In this document: positions 33,745 through 43,288 of the stretch, one piece after another | Position numbering within the stretch: position 1 is the stretch's first letter | Layout: each line of letters starts with the position of its first letter | Origin: Rhizobium sp. ICMP 5592 | GTDB taxonomy: Bacteria > Pseudomonadota > Alphaproteobacteria > Rhizobiales > Rhizobiaceae | Assembly: GCF_009498525.1 (NCBI RefSeq) | Contig: NZ_QSNT01000004.1 | Coordinates: 252,932 to 316,931 of the forward strand | DNA length: 64,000 nt | Direction of reading: 5' to 3' | Notes under the pieces: model-generated | The model's input: the letters and a program-made list of their open reading frames with translations, nothing else | Told to the model about the DNA's origin: nothing | The model's database searches: none | Program-made: the position numbers and the translations under genes

Positions 33745-34575
33745 TCAGCCCTTGACGCTTCCAGCGGTCATGCCGGCGACGACATAGCGCTGAACGAGCA
33801 GGTAAAATAATACGGCGGGGAGCGTGTAGATGACGCCGACCGCCATCACCGCATGAACAGGGGTGGAAAGTTCCCCCACGAAACCGGCAAGACCAACCGA
33901 GGCCGTGTGCAGGCTCTCGCTGCTGACCAGCGTTTGCGCGAACACATACTCGTTCCAACCGTGGAAAAATGCGATCACGGCGGCGGCCGCAAGCGTCGGG
34001 CCGATCAATGGAATAACCACCGCCAGGACGATGTCGATCTTCGAGCATCCATCCATGCGGGCGGCTTCCTCCACCTCAATCGGCAGGCTGTCGATCGCCC
34101 CTTTGAGGATCCAGGTGATGACCGGAACGGTGAAAGCGGTGTTGGCGAGAATGAGCCCGCCAAGGCTGTTGAGCAAACCGAGCTTGCCGAAGATGGCATA
34201 GAGCGGCACCACCAGCATCGCTTCGGGCAGCATCTGGGTCGCGAACAGGATGAAACCGACCAATCCCATGCCCGCGAACTTGAAGCGCGACAGCGCATAG
34301 GCCGGCAGAATGGACAGGACGATGCTCAAAACTGTCGTGCCCGCCGCGACGATCGCGCTGTTCAGCAGCCAGGTCGCGACCGGTATCGTCTTGAAGACAT
34401 CGAGATAGATGCCAGCCTCGAAGAAGGACGGCATGAAATGCGGCCGGTCGGCGAAGAGATCTCCCGATGGCGTCAAGGACGTGACCAGCATCCAGTAGAT
34501 CGGAAAGATGGCGACGCCCAGAAGCGCCAGAACGGCGATCATGCGCAATGCGTGTTGCCAGGGATTGGTTTTCAT
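33745..34575 (-). CDS. ABC importer permease, MalG type
   Basis: A 276-residue inner-membrane permease with about six spans and the coupling-helix motif EAARMDGCSKIDIVLAVVIPLIGP (EAA loop). It pairs with the MalF-type permease; its ATG overlaps that gene's stop as TGATG, so translation is coupled. Typical MalG/UgpE length. Confidence 0.92.
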   Translation of the reverse strand: MKTNPWQHALRMIAVLALLGVAIFPIYWMLVTSLTPSGDLFADRPHFMPSFFEAGIYLDVFKTIPVATWLLNSAIVAAGTTVLSIVLSILPAYALSRFKFAGMGLVGFILFATQMLPEAMLVVPLYAIFGKLGLLNSLGGLILANTAFTVPVITWILKGAIDSLPIEVEEAARMDGCSKIDIVLAVVIPLIGPTLAAAAVIAFFHGWNEYVFAQTLVSSESLHTASVGLAGFVGELSTPVHAVMAVGVIYTLPAVLFYLLVQRYVVAGMTAGSVKG

Positions 34576-35492
34576 CAACGTTTTCCCTGCAGCTTTTCAG
34601 TGCGCTGCGTCACCTTGAAATAGACCACGGTCACCATAAGGGCGACCAGCAGGCCGATCATGCCGATGGCGGCGGCCGTACCGAGATCGCGGTAGACGAA
34701 GCCGTTGCGGTAGAGCTCGATCACCAGCGTATTCGTGGCCCCGAGCGGGCCGCCTTGCGTCATCAGCCAGATCAGATCGAACCTGCGCAGCGACCAGATA
34801 GTGATGAAGAGTGCAAGCAGCATCACGGTCGGTTGGATCGTCGGCCAGACGGCCGTCTTGAAGATATTGAAACGATCTGCACCGTCGATCATGGCCGCTT
34901 CGCGGATCTCCGGGGAAACGCCCTGCAGCGCAGAAAGAATGACCACCGAGGAGAAGGGAAATATCTGCCAGATCGTCGTCATCAGGATGGCCGGCAGCGC
35001 CAAGCTTGGATTGTCCAGCCAGTTCTCATTCCCAAAAGGCAGGCTCAATGCTCTCAGGGCGTGATTGAAGATCCCGTACTGCGAGTTGAGCATCCAGGTG
35101 AAGATCAAGGCAACGGCCACCGGTGGTGCTGCCCAAGGCACGGTTACGAGCGCGCGGGCAACCCCTCGCCCCATAAACGGGCTGTTCAGCAGCAATGCGG
35201 TGCCAAGACCCAGGACGAGAGACAGAAAAACACAGGCAACCGTATAAATCGCCGTGACCCACAGCACCCCCACGAAATCGCCGGTCTCGAACAGGAAGCT
35301 GTAATTGTCGAGACCGACAAAGGTCTGGTCGTCCGGCGCCAGCAACGATGTCGATGTGAAGCTAAGCAGAAACTCCTGGATCAATGGATAGACCTGAAAC
35401 ACCAGGAGATAGACGACGATCGGCGCAACGAAGATGTAGGGCGCCCAGCAGCTGCCATTCAGCGAGCCGCCTCTCGGAGTTGTCTTTTGCAT
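34575..35492 (-). CDS. ABC importer permease, MalF type
   Basis: A 305-residue permease with a cytoplasmic N-terminus, six predicted spans and the EAA loop EAAMIDGADRFNIFKTAVWPTIQP. It forms the channel with the downstream MalG-type subunit. It lies 48 bp after the binding-protein gene in the same operon. Confidence 0.92.
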   Translation of the reverse strand: MQKTTPRGGSLNGSCWAPYIFVAPIVVYLLVFQVYPLIQEFLLSFTSTSLLAPDDQTFVGLDNYSFLFETGDFVGVLWVTAIYTVACVFLSLVLGLGTALLLNSPFMGRGVARALVTVPWAAPPVAVALIFTWMLNSQYGIFNHALRALSLPFGNENWLDNPSLALPAILMTTIWQIFPFSSVVILSALQGVSPEIREAAMIDGADRFNIFKTAVWPTIQPTVMLLALFITIWSLRRFDLIWLMTQGGPLGATNTLVIELYRNGFVYRDLGTAAAIGMIGLLVALMVTVVYFKVTQRTEKLQGKR

Positions 35493-35540
35493 GATCTTGA
35501 TCCGCCGTATTGGAACCAGATGTGGGAGGCTGCGCTGCGA

Positions 35541-36779
35541 TCAGCGGCGCAGCACTCGGCGTTCGATCAGCTTCTGTGCGGTGTCCATGGCTTCCTGCGG
35601 ATCCGTTCCGCCCTGAAGAACCTTGAGGACATTTTCGAGCACGATCTGCTGGATTTCCGGCGTCTTGGTTTCCATGCCCATGACGAGCTGCGGCACTGCG
35701 TTTTCCACCTGCTTGTCGTAGACCGCAAGCCATGGCTGAGCGGCATTCTCTTCCGGCGTCCGGTCGACGACGGTTCCGATCAGGGTGCCCATCGCCGTAC
35801 TCAACTCCTTCTGATTTTCGGGCTCAAGGGCCCATTTCAGGAAGGCGACGGCCGCGTCCTTATGCTTGGTGTTGGCGTTGATCGACAGCATCGTCATGAT
35901 CAGGCCCTGCGCCGACGTCGGGAACGGCGAGGGCGCGGCCGCAAAAGCCAGATTGGGCGAGTTTTGATGGAAGATGGCCGCAACACCGCCATTGTCGATC
36001 TCCATCGCCACCTTGCCTTCCCAGAACATGCGCCGGTAAGTGGCGGCGTCGGCGCCCTTCGGGGTTATGTCCAGATCATAGGCTTTCTTGTAGGCGGCAA
36101 CGCCGGCCACGACTTCCGGGCTATTGACGGTCAGCTTGCCGTCCTTGCTCCAGCGCCCGCCGAAGCCAAAGACGTAGTTGCAAAGATCCTGCCAGAAGCC
36201 CGCGCGCTCCGCCATCGTGGCACGGTAGGCATAGCCGAACTGACCGTTGCCGGTCATTTTCTTGGCGGTTTCCAGAAACGCATCGAAGGTGGTCGGCACC
36301 CCATCTTTCAGGAGGCCCTTGTTGTAGAGCATCGCGTAGCCGGTCGTGTCGAAGATGACGCCATATCGCTTGCCGTCGACCTTCAGATATTTATCCGGCG
36401 CGGTGAATTTGTAATCGCCATCCTTGATGACGTCGTTGAGCGGCAAGATCCTGCCTGATGGGACCGCGGCAAAATAGTCGATCTGGTCGAAGCGTATGAT
36501 ATCCGGACCGCCGCCACCGCCCATCTGGGTGAACACGGTATTTGCAAAGCTCGAGAAGGGAATGGCGATCGGCTGGACTTCGACCTTGGCCTGACTCTTG
36601 TTGAATTTGTCGACCCAGGCCTTGGCGCGGTCACCTCTCCCCGCCTCGGAGAACATCGCTGCCGCAAAGGTGATGGTTTCCTTTGCCTGAGCGAAGGCCG
36701 AACCCGCCATTGCGGCGAGCGCCAAAGCCGACACCACGAGGCCGACCGATATACGCATGCCACCGGACAAAATTTGCAT
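35541..36779 (-). CDS. ABC importer sugar/sugar-acid binding protein, family 1
   Basis: A 412-residue extracellular binding protein (MalE/UgpB fold). A signal peptide of about 30 residues (ending MAGSAFA) precedes QAKETITFAAAMF. Ligand-site stretches include GGGGGPDIIRFDQIDYFAAVPSGRILPLND and GVIFDTTGYAMLYNK. The start at 36779 has GGGAGGG upstream. It is the first gene of the importer operon, with the GntR-type site 80 bp before it. By regulon logic the ligand should be the sugar acid handled by the 28498-31576 operon, or a precursor. Confidence 0.9.
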   Translation of the reverse strand: MQILSGGMRISVGLVVSALALAAMAGSAFAQAKETITFAAAMFSEAGRGDRAKAWVDKFNKSQAKVEVQPIAIPFSSFANTVFTQMGGGGGPDIIRFDQIDYFAAVPSGRILPLNDVIKDGDYKFTAPDKYLKVDGKRYGVIFDTTGYAMLYNKGLLKDGVPTTFDAFLETAKKMTGNGQFGYAYRATMAERAGFWQDLCNYVFGFGGRWSKDGKLTVNSPEVVAGVAAYKKAYDLDITPKGADAATYRRMFWEGKVAMEIDNGGVAAIFHQNSPNLAFAAAPSPFPTSAQGLIMTMLSINANTKHKDAAVAFLKWALEPENQKELSTAMGTLIGTVVDRTPEENAAQPWLAVYDKQVENAVPQLVMGMETKTPEIQQIVLENVLKVLQGGTDPQEAMDTAQKLIERRVLRR

Positions 36780-36858
36780 AAGATTTTCCCTCCCTCGTCT
36801 GTTTGCCGACCTCAGCGCCTCCCGCCCAAGTCGCCCAGACTTCATCCTCATTTCATAG

Positions 36859-36879
36859 AATGTTGTGATATTTTACAAA
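36859..36879. promoter_or_regulatory. GntR-type operator, ABC importer copy
   Basis: Exact 21-base reverse-orientation copy of 31699-31719; core TTGT-GATATTTT-ACAA at 36863-36878. It is 80 bp upstream of the binding-protein start. Confidence 0.8.
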
Positions 36880-37420
36880 AGTCAACAGCCTGACCGTTGG
36901 TTCCGCCGCGAACCTGAACTGAAGACCCGGAAAGTTCCCATCCGGCAATCGCAACGGCAGCGGCGCTATCCGCATCCCAATCGGATTCCATCTGTGAATC
37001 CACTTGAAGCGTAGCGCCAGAACCGCCCTAACCCAAGCAATGAACTCAAAATTGAATACGACTTGGGGCAGCGCCAAAACCTGCCGCTGCCGACCCATTC
37101 AGGCGGCGATTGATAGCCGATCCCACCCGCAGGCAGCTTCAGAGAATTGCATTTGGCAAACTGGTCTTTGGCCTTGGAGATCGATCTCTTCTTCATGAGC
37201 GATCATTGCGACCCCATCCAGTAGCGCTTCGACAAACGCCGGCGCACATGGCAAATCGCACTTATGGGCGCCTTGAGGGGGAGCCGAACTTCCGGCCCGC
37301 CATTCCGTTAAGCCGATGAGCTTTCACACGAAAGCCGCAAACGGCACTCTTGAATGAAATTCAAATCAGTAGCCGCATGATGCCAGGTACTTAAAACAGC
37401 GCGTCTCAATCCACGACGAA

Positions 37421-37449
37421 CAGCATCTCGTCGGGACGACGAGATGCTG
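37421..37449. terminator. Perfect 12-bp inverted repeat downstream of the GMC oxidoreductase gene
   Basis: CAGCATCTCGTC, loop GGGAC, GACGAGATGCTG. It is about 85 bp beyond the stop of the last gene of the leftward polyol operon. There is no T-run on either side, so it may be a stem that protects the mRNA end or an operator remnant. Confidence 0.45.
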
Positions 37450-37533
37450 CCATGACGATCCGAGCTATCGCGATGACTCCATGTGGATGCTCTCTGTGGC
37501 GTCAGCATATGATGGGATTTCTTGCCTTGCAGC

Positions 37534-39159
37534 TCACACTCGTTCGACAATCATCTCTGCCGCTTTCTCGGCGATCATGATGACCGGCGAATTCGTGTTG
37601 CCTGAAACGATATTCGGCATGATCGAAGCGTCAACCACCCTCAGTCCGGCAATACCATGAACGCGCAGCCGCGCGTCGACAACCGCGCTTTCGTCACTTC
37701 CCATCTTGCAGGTGCCGACAGGGTGGAAAATCGTCGTGGCAATGTCGCCAGCCCTTCGGATCAGTTCCTCGTCGCTCTGGAACTCCGTACCCGGCAGCAT
37801 TTCCTTTGGCGAGAAGGCCGAGATCGAGTTTGTCCGCATCAGGCTACGGGCATGGCGGATCGATTTGGCCGCGACGACGCGATCGCGGCTCGCCGACAGG
37901 TAATTCGGCCTTATGTCCGGTGTAGCCAAGGCGTTCGGGCCAGTCACATGAACCGTTCCCCTACTCTGCGGACGAAGATTGCAAACAGATACGGTCACGG
38001 CCGGATAGCGATGCAGCGGCTCGCCCAACCTGTCGGTGCTGAGAGGCTGGACGTGATATTCAAGGTCCGCCGTCGCCAGGGATGGATCGCTCTTTGCAAA
38101 GATGCCGAGTTGGCTGGGCGCCATGGAAAGCGGCCCGGAGCGGCGAAGGGCATATTCAAGCCCCATGCCAGCGCGGGCAAAGAGGCTGTGGTAGAGCTGG
38201 TTGAGCGTCCTTGCGCCCTCGATGCGGAAGACGGTGCGGATCTGCAGGTGATCCTGCAAATTCTCGCCGACGCCGGGCAGCGAATGAGCCACGTCGATGC
38301 CCGCAGCCTGTAATATGCCGGGGCCACCGATCCCCGACATTTCCAGTATCTTTGGCGAGTTGATCGCTCCAGCCGAGAGAATGATCTCCCGCCCGGCATG
38401 CGCCGCATGCAGCCTGCCGTTCATTCGGAAGCGAACGCCGGTGGCCTGGAGGCCATCGAGTTGAAGTTTTTCCGTTTCCGCACCGGTCAGGACCCGGAGA
38501 TTGGACCTTTTCATTGCCGGACGCAGAAAGGCCTTGGTGGTGTTCCAGCGCACGCCGCCGCGCTGATTGACTTCAAAATAGCCAGAGCCCTCATTGTCGC
38601 CGCCGTTGAAATCATCCGTCTTCGGGATGCCAAGCTCCTCCGCGGCCTCCCGGAACGCATCGAGGATCGGCCAGGAGAGGCGCTGACGCTCGACGCGCCA
38701 TTCGCCGCCCTCGCCATGCATGGCCGATTTGCCACGATAATTGTCTTCGGACTTGAGAAAATACGGCAACACATCGTCCCAGCCCCATCCGGCATTGCCC
38801 GCCTGCCGCCATCCGTCATAATCGGCGGCCTGCCCGCGCATGTAGATCATTCCGTTGATCGAGGAACAGCCGCCAAGCAGCTTTCCGCGCGGATAGGGAA
38901 GCGATCGGCCATTGAGCCCGGGCTCGGCTGCGGTCTTCATCATCCAATCAACCCGCGGATTGCCCATGCAAAAGAGGTAACCGATCGGGATATGCACCCA
39001 ATGATATCGGTCGCTGCCGCCTGCCTCGAACAACAATACACGGTTTGCCGGATTTGCAGAGAGACGGTTGGCCAGCACGCACCCCGCCGACCCCGCTCCG
39101 ACGATGATGAAGTCATAGGAACCGGCGTCAATGACCGCCTCATTCGAACGTCCGCTCAT
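37534..39159 (-). CDS. GMC-family FAD oxidoreductase (choline/alcohol dehydrogenase type)
   Basis: A 541-residue GMC flavoprotein. The FAD loop is FIIVGAGSAGCVLANRLS, then VLLFEAGGSD; the GMC signature PRGKLLGGCSSINGMIYMRG is present; the catalytic His is in TIFHPVGTCKMG; and IILSAGAINSPKILEMSGIG is the second GMC signature. Such enzymes oxidise primary or secondary alcohols such as polyols. It is the last gene of the operon and overlaps the kinase by 4 bp (ATGA). In this setting it may oxidise the imported polyol, but choline-like substrates cannot be excluded. Confidence 0.88.
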   Translation of the reverse strand: MSGRSNEAVIDAGSYDFIIVGAGSAGCVLANRLSANPANRVLLFEAGGSDRYHWVHIPIGYLFCMGNPRVDWMMKTAAEPGLNGRSLPYPRGKLLGGCSSINGMIYMRGQAADYDGWRQAGNAGWGWDDVLPYFLKSEDNYRGKSAMHGEGGEWRVERQRLSWPILDAFREAAEELGIPKTDDFNGGDNEGSGYFEVNQRGGVRWNTTKAFLRPAMKRSNLRVLTGAETEKLQLDGLQATGVRFRMNGRLHAAHAGREIILSAGAINSPKILEMSGIGGPGILQAAGIDVAHSLPGVGENLQDHLQIRTVFRIEGARTLNQLYHSLFARAGMGLEYALRRSGPLSMAPSQLGIFAKSDPSLATADLEYHVQPLSTDRLGEPLHRYPAVTVSVCNLRPQSRGTVHVTGPNALATPDIRPNYLSASRDRVVAAKSIRHARSLMRTNSISAFSPKEMLPGTEFQSDEELIRRAGDIATTIFHPVGTCKMGSDESAVVDARLRVHGIAGLRVVDASIMPNIVSGNTNSPVIMIAEKAAEMIVERV

Positions 39160-40685
39160 TTCGTCGCTCCTGCTACCTGCTCACCCCCTGAGGCAAGGCG
39201 TCGCCAGATCGGAGCCATCGCCTCGGCGATATCGCGATAGAGGCCGTAACGCCGCTCGTAATGGCCTTCCAGGCGCCTGTTCGGGACATAGTTGCGCTCC
39301 ATCCGCACCATCGAAGCCGCGCCCGCGGCGAAGTCCGCGAAGATACCGGCGCCAGTTCCCGCCGCAATCGCCGCCCCAAGCGCACCGGTTTCGCGTGAGT
39401 GCGCAATCGACACAGGCAAGCCCAGAACGTCGGCAAATATCTGCGGCCAGATCAGGCTTCGGGAACCGCCGCCGGAAAGCACCGCCTCGTTGAAGACGGC
39501 TCCGGCCCGCCGCATCGTCTCTATATGCTCACGATGCCCGAAGGCCACACCTTCGAGAACAGCACGCACGAGATGCCCTTTCGTATGCCAGCCGGCAACG
39601 CCGTAAAAGCCGGCGCGGGCGTTGCCGTTCTGTTGCGCGCCATAGAGGAATGGATGGTAAAGCGGGTCATCCGCAGCCGGCTCAATAGCGGCGGCGAGTT
39701 CGCCGCAGAGATCGAAGGGCGAGCGGCCGTCCGTCGGAGCATCGGAAAAGAACTCCCGCACCAGCCATTCGAGATTTGCCGCCGAGGTGGCGCTCGACTC
39801 GATCGCCATATAGCGCTCCCGGTCGAAGGTCGAGGTCATGAAGACCGGACCTGCCAGCTGCGGCCTGTCGATGACGACCTGGTTGATACTCCACGTTCCG
39901 GCGATGATCGAGGCGTCCCCCGTCCGCGTGACACCGGAGCCGATGGCGGAGGCGATGACATCGAACAGCCCGCCGACAACAGGCGTCCCGGCGGCAAGCC
40001 CGGTCCGACCGGCAGCCTCATCTGTGATCCGGCCCGCGATATCGGCGCTTTCGATCAACGACGGCAGAAGCTCCATGCAGTCGCTAAGGCCATAGGCTTC
40101 CATCAGCATTGGATCGTAACGGCGGGCGGCGACGTCAAGCAGACCGCAGCCGCTCATATCGGAGACGTCGCTGACGCGCATGCCCGTCAGGCGGTTGACG
40201 ATGAAATCCTTGCACAGGAAGACCGTACCGATGCTGGCGAAGGTTTCCGGCCGATGCCGTTTCAACCAGGCAAGCAATGTCGGTGTCTGCGACGGCCATG
40301 GCCGCTGCTGGCCGATTGGATAGGTGCGGTCGCCAACGCCTTGTGCCTGCCATTCCTCGACGAGACCGGCTGCTCGGGTATCCAGCGACTGAATGCCGAG
40401 CAGCGGCTGACCGTCGCGGTCCAGCGCATAAAACCCGTTTCCGTGGCCGGCACAGCCAACGGCAACAATGTCCCCGGGCCGGATTCCCGCCTGCTCGATG
40501 CAGCTGCGGATGACCTTACGGGCATTCGCCCAGAGCTCGTCGAGCCCGCGTTCCACATGCCCGGGGCACGGCATCCGGCTGTGGCCCTCTGCCGCCGCTG
40601 CCGCGATTTCGTTGCCCTCCCGATCGAAGATGACCGCCTTGATGACGGTGTTGCCGGCATCGAGCCCCAATAGATATTCTGCCAT
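39156..40685 (-). CDS. FGGY-family carbohydrate kinase (xylulose/erythritol-kinase like)
   Basis: A 509-residue FGGY kinase. The phosphate loop is LLGLDAGNTVIKAVIFD; AVGCAGHGNGFYALD, AGTPVVGGLFDVIASAIGSG (catalytic Asp region) and VLSGGGSRSLIWPQIFADVLGLPV are the family segments. Overall it resembles LyxK/EryA-type kinases more than glycerol kinase. It would phosphorylate a tetritol, pentitol or ketose after import. It is preceded by a GGGAGGGG ribosome site and followed with overlap by the GMC gene. Confidence 0.89.
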   Translation of the reverse strand: MAEYLLGLDAGNTVIKAVIFDREGNEIAAAAAEGHSRMPCPGHVERGLDELWANARKVIRSCIEQAGIRPGDIVAVGCAGHGNGFYALDRDGQPLLGIQSLDTRAAGLVEEWQAQGVGDRTYPIGQQRPWPSQTPTLLAWLKRHRPETFASIGTVFLCKDFIVNRLTGMRVSDVSDMSGCGLLDVAARRYDPMLMEAYGLSDCMELLPSLIESADIAGRITDEAAGRTGLAAGTPVVGGLFDVIASAIGSGVTRTGDASIIAGTWSINQVVIDRPQLAGPVFMTSTFDRERYMAIESSATSAANLEWLVREFFSDAPTDGRSPFDLCGELAAAIEPAADDPLYHPFLYGAQQNGNARAGFYGVAGWHTKGHLVRAVLEGVAFGHREHIETMRRAGAVFNEAVLSGGGSRSLIWPQIFADVLGLPVSIAHSRETGALGAAIAAGTGAGIFADFAAGAASMVRMERNYVPNRRLEGHYERRYGLYRDIAEAMAPIWRRLASGGEQVAGATK

Positions 40686-40718
40686 GCCGAACCCCTCCCA
40701 AGGCTCCCGTCTTCATTG

Positions 40719-41561
40719 TCAACCGCGCTGATAAAGCGCGAAAGCGTCGTCACCACCGGCATCGTCATGTATGATCGCCATCAGCCCGCGCACGACGGCG
40801 CCCGGATTGGCGTGCTGATAGATATTGCGCCCATAGACCATGCCCATGGCGCCCTGCCGCATCAAGGCGGCCGATTTGTCGAAGACGGCGCGAAGGTCTT
40901 CCTTACCGCCGCCGCGAACCAGAACCGGGCAACGGGCGGCCTCGACGACCTTGTGAAAATCCTCCGCATTGGTGGTCGGGTCCGCCTTGACGATATCGGC
41001 CCCCATCTCCCGCGCCAATCGAGTCAAGGTGACGATCTTGTCGGCGTCGCCATCGACCATATAGCCACCAGCCTTATCCACCGGCTGCATGACAAGCGGT
41101 TCGATCATCAGCGGCAGGCCGTATTTATCGCAGTCTGCGCGCACGCGGGCAATGTTCTGTACGCATTGGCGAAAGAGGTCCGGCTCATCGGGAAGCATGA
41201 AGAGATTGACGACGACGCAGGCCGCGTCCATCTCGATCGCGCCGATCAGCGGCTCGGCTTCGTTCTGGAGCACTGCCCACATGTCGCGGTGACGCGTGCG
41301 GTTATACGGGTTTCCCATGTCAATACGCATCACCAGCGCCGGCTTGTCCTTGGCGGCAATGGTTTGCAACAGGTCGGCCTGACCATAATTCATCTGGATC
41401 GCATCCGGTGCCGCCGTCGCCAGGGTCCTCACGACCGCCGGCATGTCTTCGAGACCGTTGAGGAAGGACGGTTCGTTGCAGACACCGTGGTCGATCGCCA
41501 CGTCCAGGCAACGACCGCCGTTGAACAGCCGGTTCATCCGGACTTTACTGTTGCTTCGCAT
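40719..41561 (-). CDS. DhnA/LsrF-type class I aldolase
   Basis: A 280-residue TIM barrel of the DeoC/FbaB/LsrF family. RCLDVAIDHGV is the family opening; ADIVKADPTT carries the probable Schiff-base Lys; CPVLVRGGGK and MGMVYGRNIYQHANP are the phosphate-binding strands, the last close to the LsrF ending. It should cleave or thiolyse a phosphorylated ketose. The start at 41561 (AAAGGAG six bases upstream) lies inside the end of the GlpD-like gene (28-bp overlap). Confidence 0.85.
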   Translation of the reverse strand: MRSNSKVRMNRLFNGGRCLDVAIDHGVCNEPSFLNGLEDMPAVVRTLATAAPDAIQMNYGQADLLQTIAAKDKPALVMRIDMGNPYNRTRHRDMWAVLQNEAEPLIGAIEMDAACVVVNLFMLPDEPDLFRQCVQNIARVRADCDKYGLPLMIEPLVMQPVDKAGGYMVDGDADKIVTLTRLAREMGADIVKADPTTNAEDFHKVVEAARCPVLVRGGGKEDLRAVFDKSAALMRQGAMGMVYGRNIYQHANPGAVVRGLMAIIHDDAGGDDAFALYQRG

Positions 41562-43276
41562 TCCATGCTCCTTTGTTCGTTCCGGTCTGTAAGGGTGCTT
41601 TCGGTGACGCCATGGCGTTCACGCAAAAGGGTGAGAAAACGATGACGTTCGGCACTCCGCTCTGCCGGCGTCCAGGCCTTCTCCGCCGCCAGAAGATCGA
41701 GCACTGCGTCCATCATCTGCTGGGAGAGATTGCCTGATATCGCGAGCGTGGTGCGCCTCAGCAGCAGATCGTCGAGATGCTCCGCCGCTTCGTTGCGGAT
41801 GAGAAAAAGCAGTTCGCGCTCCGAGTAATCCGGATGCGGCATGGGTCTGTCTGGTGCTCTCGCAATGAAACCGGCGAAGGCTTCCGCTTGTGTGCCGTAA
41901 CGGCCGAAAAGCGCCGCCATGCGAGAACCCGGAACGCCTTTTTCCGCGGCTACCTGAGCGATCCAGGCAGCACGATCGAGCGGAAATCGCCGGCCGCCGC
42001 CGATCGCCCGGTCGGCTGTTGAAATGCGCCGCTCTTTCCCCAGCCGCTCCAGAGCGAGATCGGCGGCGAGTTCGCCGAACGAACGAAAAGTCGTCCATTT
42101 GCCGCCGATCATGCACACGACCGATGGACCACCATCGGCGGCATCGACGACCGTGCAGAAATGATCGCGTGGAATGCGGCCGGTAAAGCTGTCGGTGCTT
42201 GCCGGCAGCGGACGCACGCCCGAGAACTGGAAGCTGATCTCCTCCGGCCGGATTTTGATATCGGGCAGAACGAAGGACAGGGATTGCAAGATATAGTCCC
42301 GCTCGTCCGCCTCACAACGCACGCTATCGGGATCGTTGATGCGGATATCGGTCGAGCCGACCAGAACCTTGCCGAGATAGGGAAACAGGATGCAGATCCG
42401 GCCATCCTCGTTCTCGTAGTAGATCATGTGGCCGGCGAGCGCGTCATAAAGCGCCGCATTGCCGATGATGAGATGAGATCCCTTTGTTCCGCCCATCAGA
42501 GGGACCGTCCGTGTTTCGGGTTTAAAGAGCGTGCCGTTGGTAATGTCGATCCATCCGCCCGTTGCGTTGATGATGAGTGCGGGCTCGATCGTCACTGAAG
42601 AGCCGGTGATGGTGTCATGCACGAGATATCGGCCCTCCCCCACCGCCCGGATGTCCGCGTAGTTCAGCGCCTTCGATCCCGTGGACAGGCCGTCATCCAG
42701 CAATTCGATGCCAAGGCGTTCCGGGTGGCTGACCCAGGCGTCGTAGTAGGTGGCGGAACTCTTGATGTCGGAATTGAGCGCCGGCCATTTAGCGAGCGTG
42801 CTGCGCCGGCCCCGAAACTGATGGCGCGGCATCATGGCCCGCTTGCGCGTCAGGAAATCGTAGATGCTGAGGCCTGCCTTGATGGCAATGGCGCCGCGGC
42901 GGCTGGGCCGGCGGGTCAGCCCTAAGAAGCGGACCAGTCCGTTGCCAAGCCCGGAAAAGATATCGAAGACCGGCACGGTCGTCGGCAGCGGGGCGACATA
43001 GTGCGGAGCATTGCGCAGCAGCCGATCCCGCTCGACGAGCGATTCCTGCACCAGCTTGAACTCGCCATTTTCGAGATAGCGAAGGCCGCCATGCACCATG
43101 CGCGACAATGCAGCGCTGGCCCCGGAGCAATAATCGTGCTTCTCGACCAGAAGCACGTTCAGCCCCTGCAGCGCCAGCTCCCGGAAGACACTGATGCCGT
43201 TGATGCCGCCGCCGATGACACACACGTCCACCTTCGGGCTCCGGCGAAGCCCGTCCAACGTCTCTTCACGATTCAT
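41534..43276 (-). CDS. GlpD/EryB-like FAD-dependent polyol-phosphate dehydrogenase
   Basis: A 580-residue flavoprotein of the glycerol-3-phosphate dehydrogenase family. FAD loop VCVIGGGINGISVFRELALQGLNVLLVEKHD; SRMVHGGLRYLENGEFKLV; GTKGSHLII; the C-terminal domain is present. In erythritol pathways EryB is a member of this family and oxidises L-erythritol-phosphate, so with an FGGY kinase beside it a tetritol or pentitol phosphate is more likely than glycerol phosphate. It would feed electrons to the respiratory chain at the membrane. It lies 13 bp after the aldo/keto reductase gene. Confidence 0.87.
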   Translation of the reverse strand: MNREETLDGLRRSPKVDVCVIGGGINGISVFRELALQGLNVLLVEKHDYCSGASAALSRMVHGGLRYLENGEFKLVQESLVERDRLLRNAPHYVAPLPTTVPVFDIFSGLGNGLVRFLGLTRRPSRRGAIAIKAGLSIYDFLTRKRAMMPRHQFRGRRSTLAKWPALNSDIKSSATYYDAWVSHPERLGIELLDDGLSTGSKALNYADIRAVGEGRYLVHDTITGSSVTIEPALIINATGGWIDITNGTLFKPETRTVPLMGGTKGSHLIIGNAALYDALAGHMIYYENEDGRICILFPYLGKVLVGSTDIRINDPDSVRCEADERDYILQSLSFVLPDIKIRPEEISFQFSGVRPLPASTDSFTGRIPRDHFCTVVDAADGGPSVVCMIGGKWTTFRSFGELAADLALERLGKERRISTADRAIGGGRRFPLDRAAWIAQVAAEKGVPGSRMAALFGRYGTQAEAFAGFIARAPDRPMPHPDYSERELLFLIRNEAAEHLDDLLLRRTTLAISGNLSQQMMDAVLDLLAAEKAWTPAERSAERHRFLTLLRERHGVTESTLTDRNEQRSMECEATVKSG

Positions 43277-43288
43277 GATGGTGATCCG

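Larger units (their letters stand above)
36780..37533. other. 754-bp gene-poor region before the importer operon
   Basis: The left end holds the promoter and GntR-type site (36859-36879). From about 36900 to 37400 codon use is irregular, no frame has a ribosome site and family similarity, and short frames at 36966-37196 (-) and 37110-37319 (+) look like decayed sequence. The right part has a perfect 12-bp inverted repeat (37421-37449). It could be the scar of a lost gene or insertion element. Confidence 0.5.

Noticed and set aside
34548..36458. A plus-strand frame of over 600 codons across the ABC importer operon
   Set aside because: Antisense to clear permease and binding-protein genes; product rich in Arg/His/Gln without domains.
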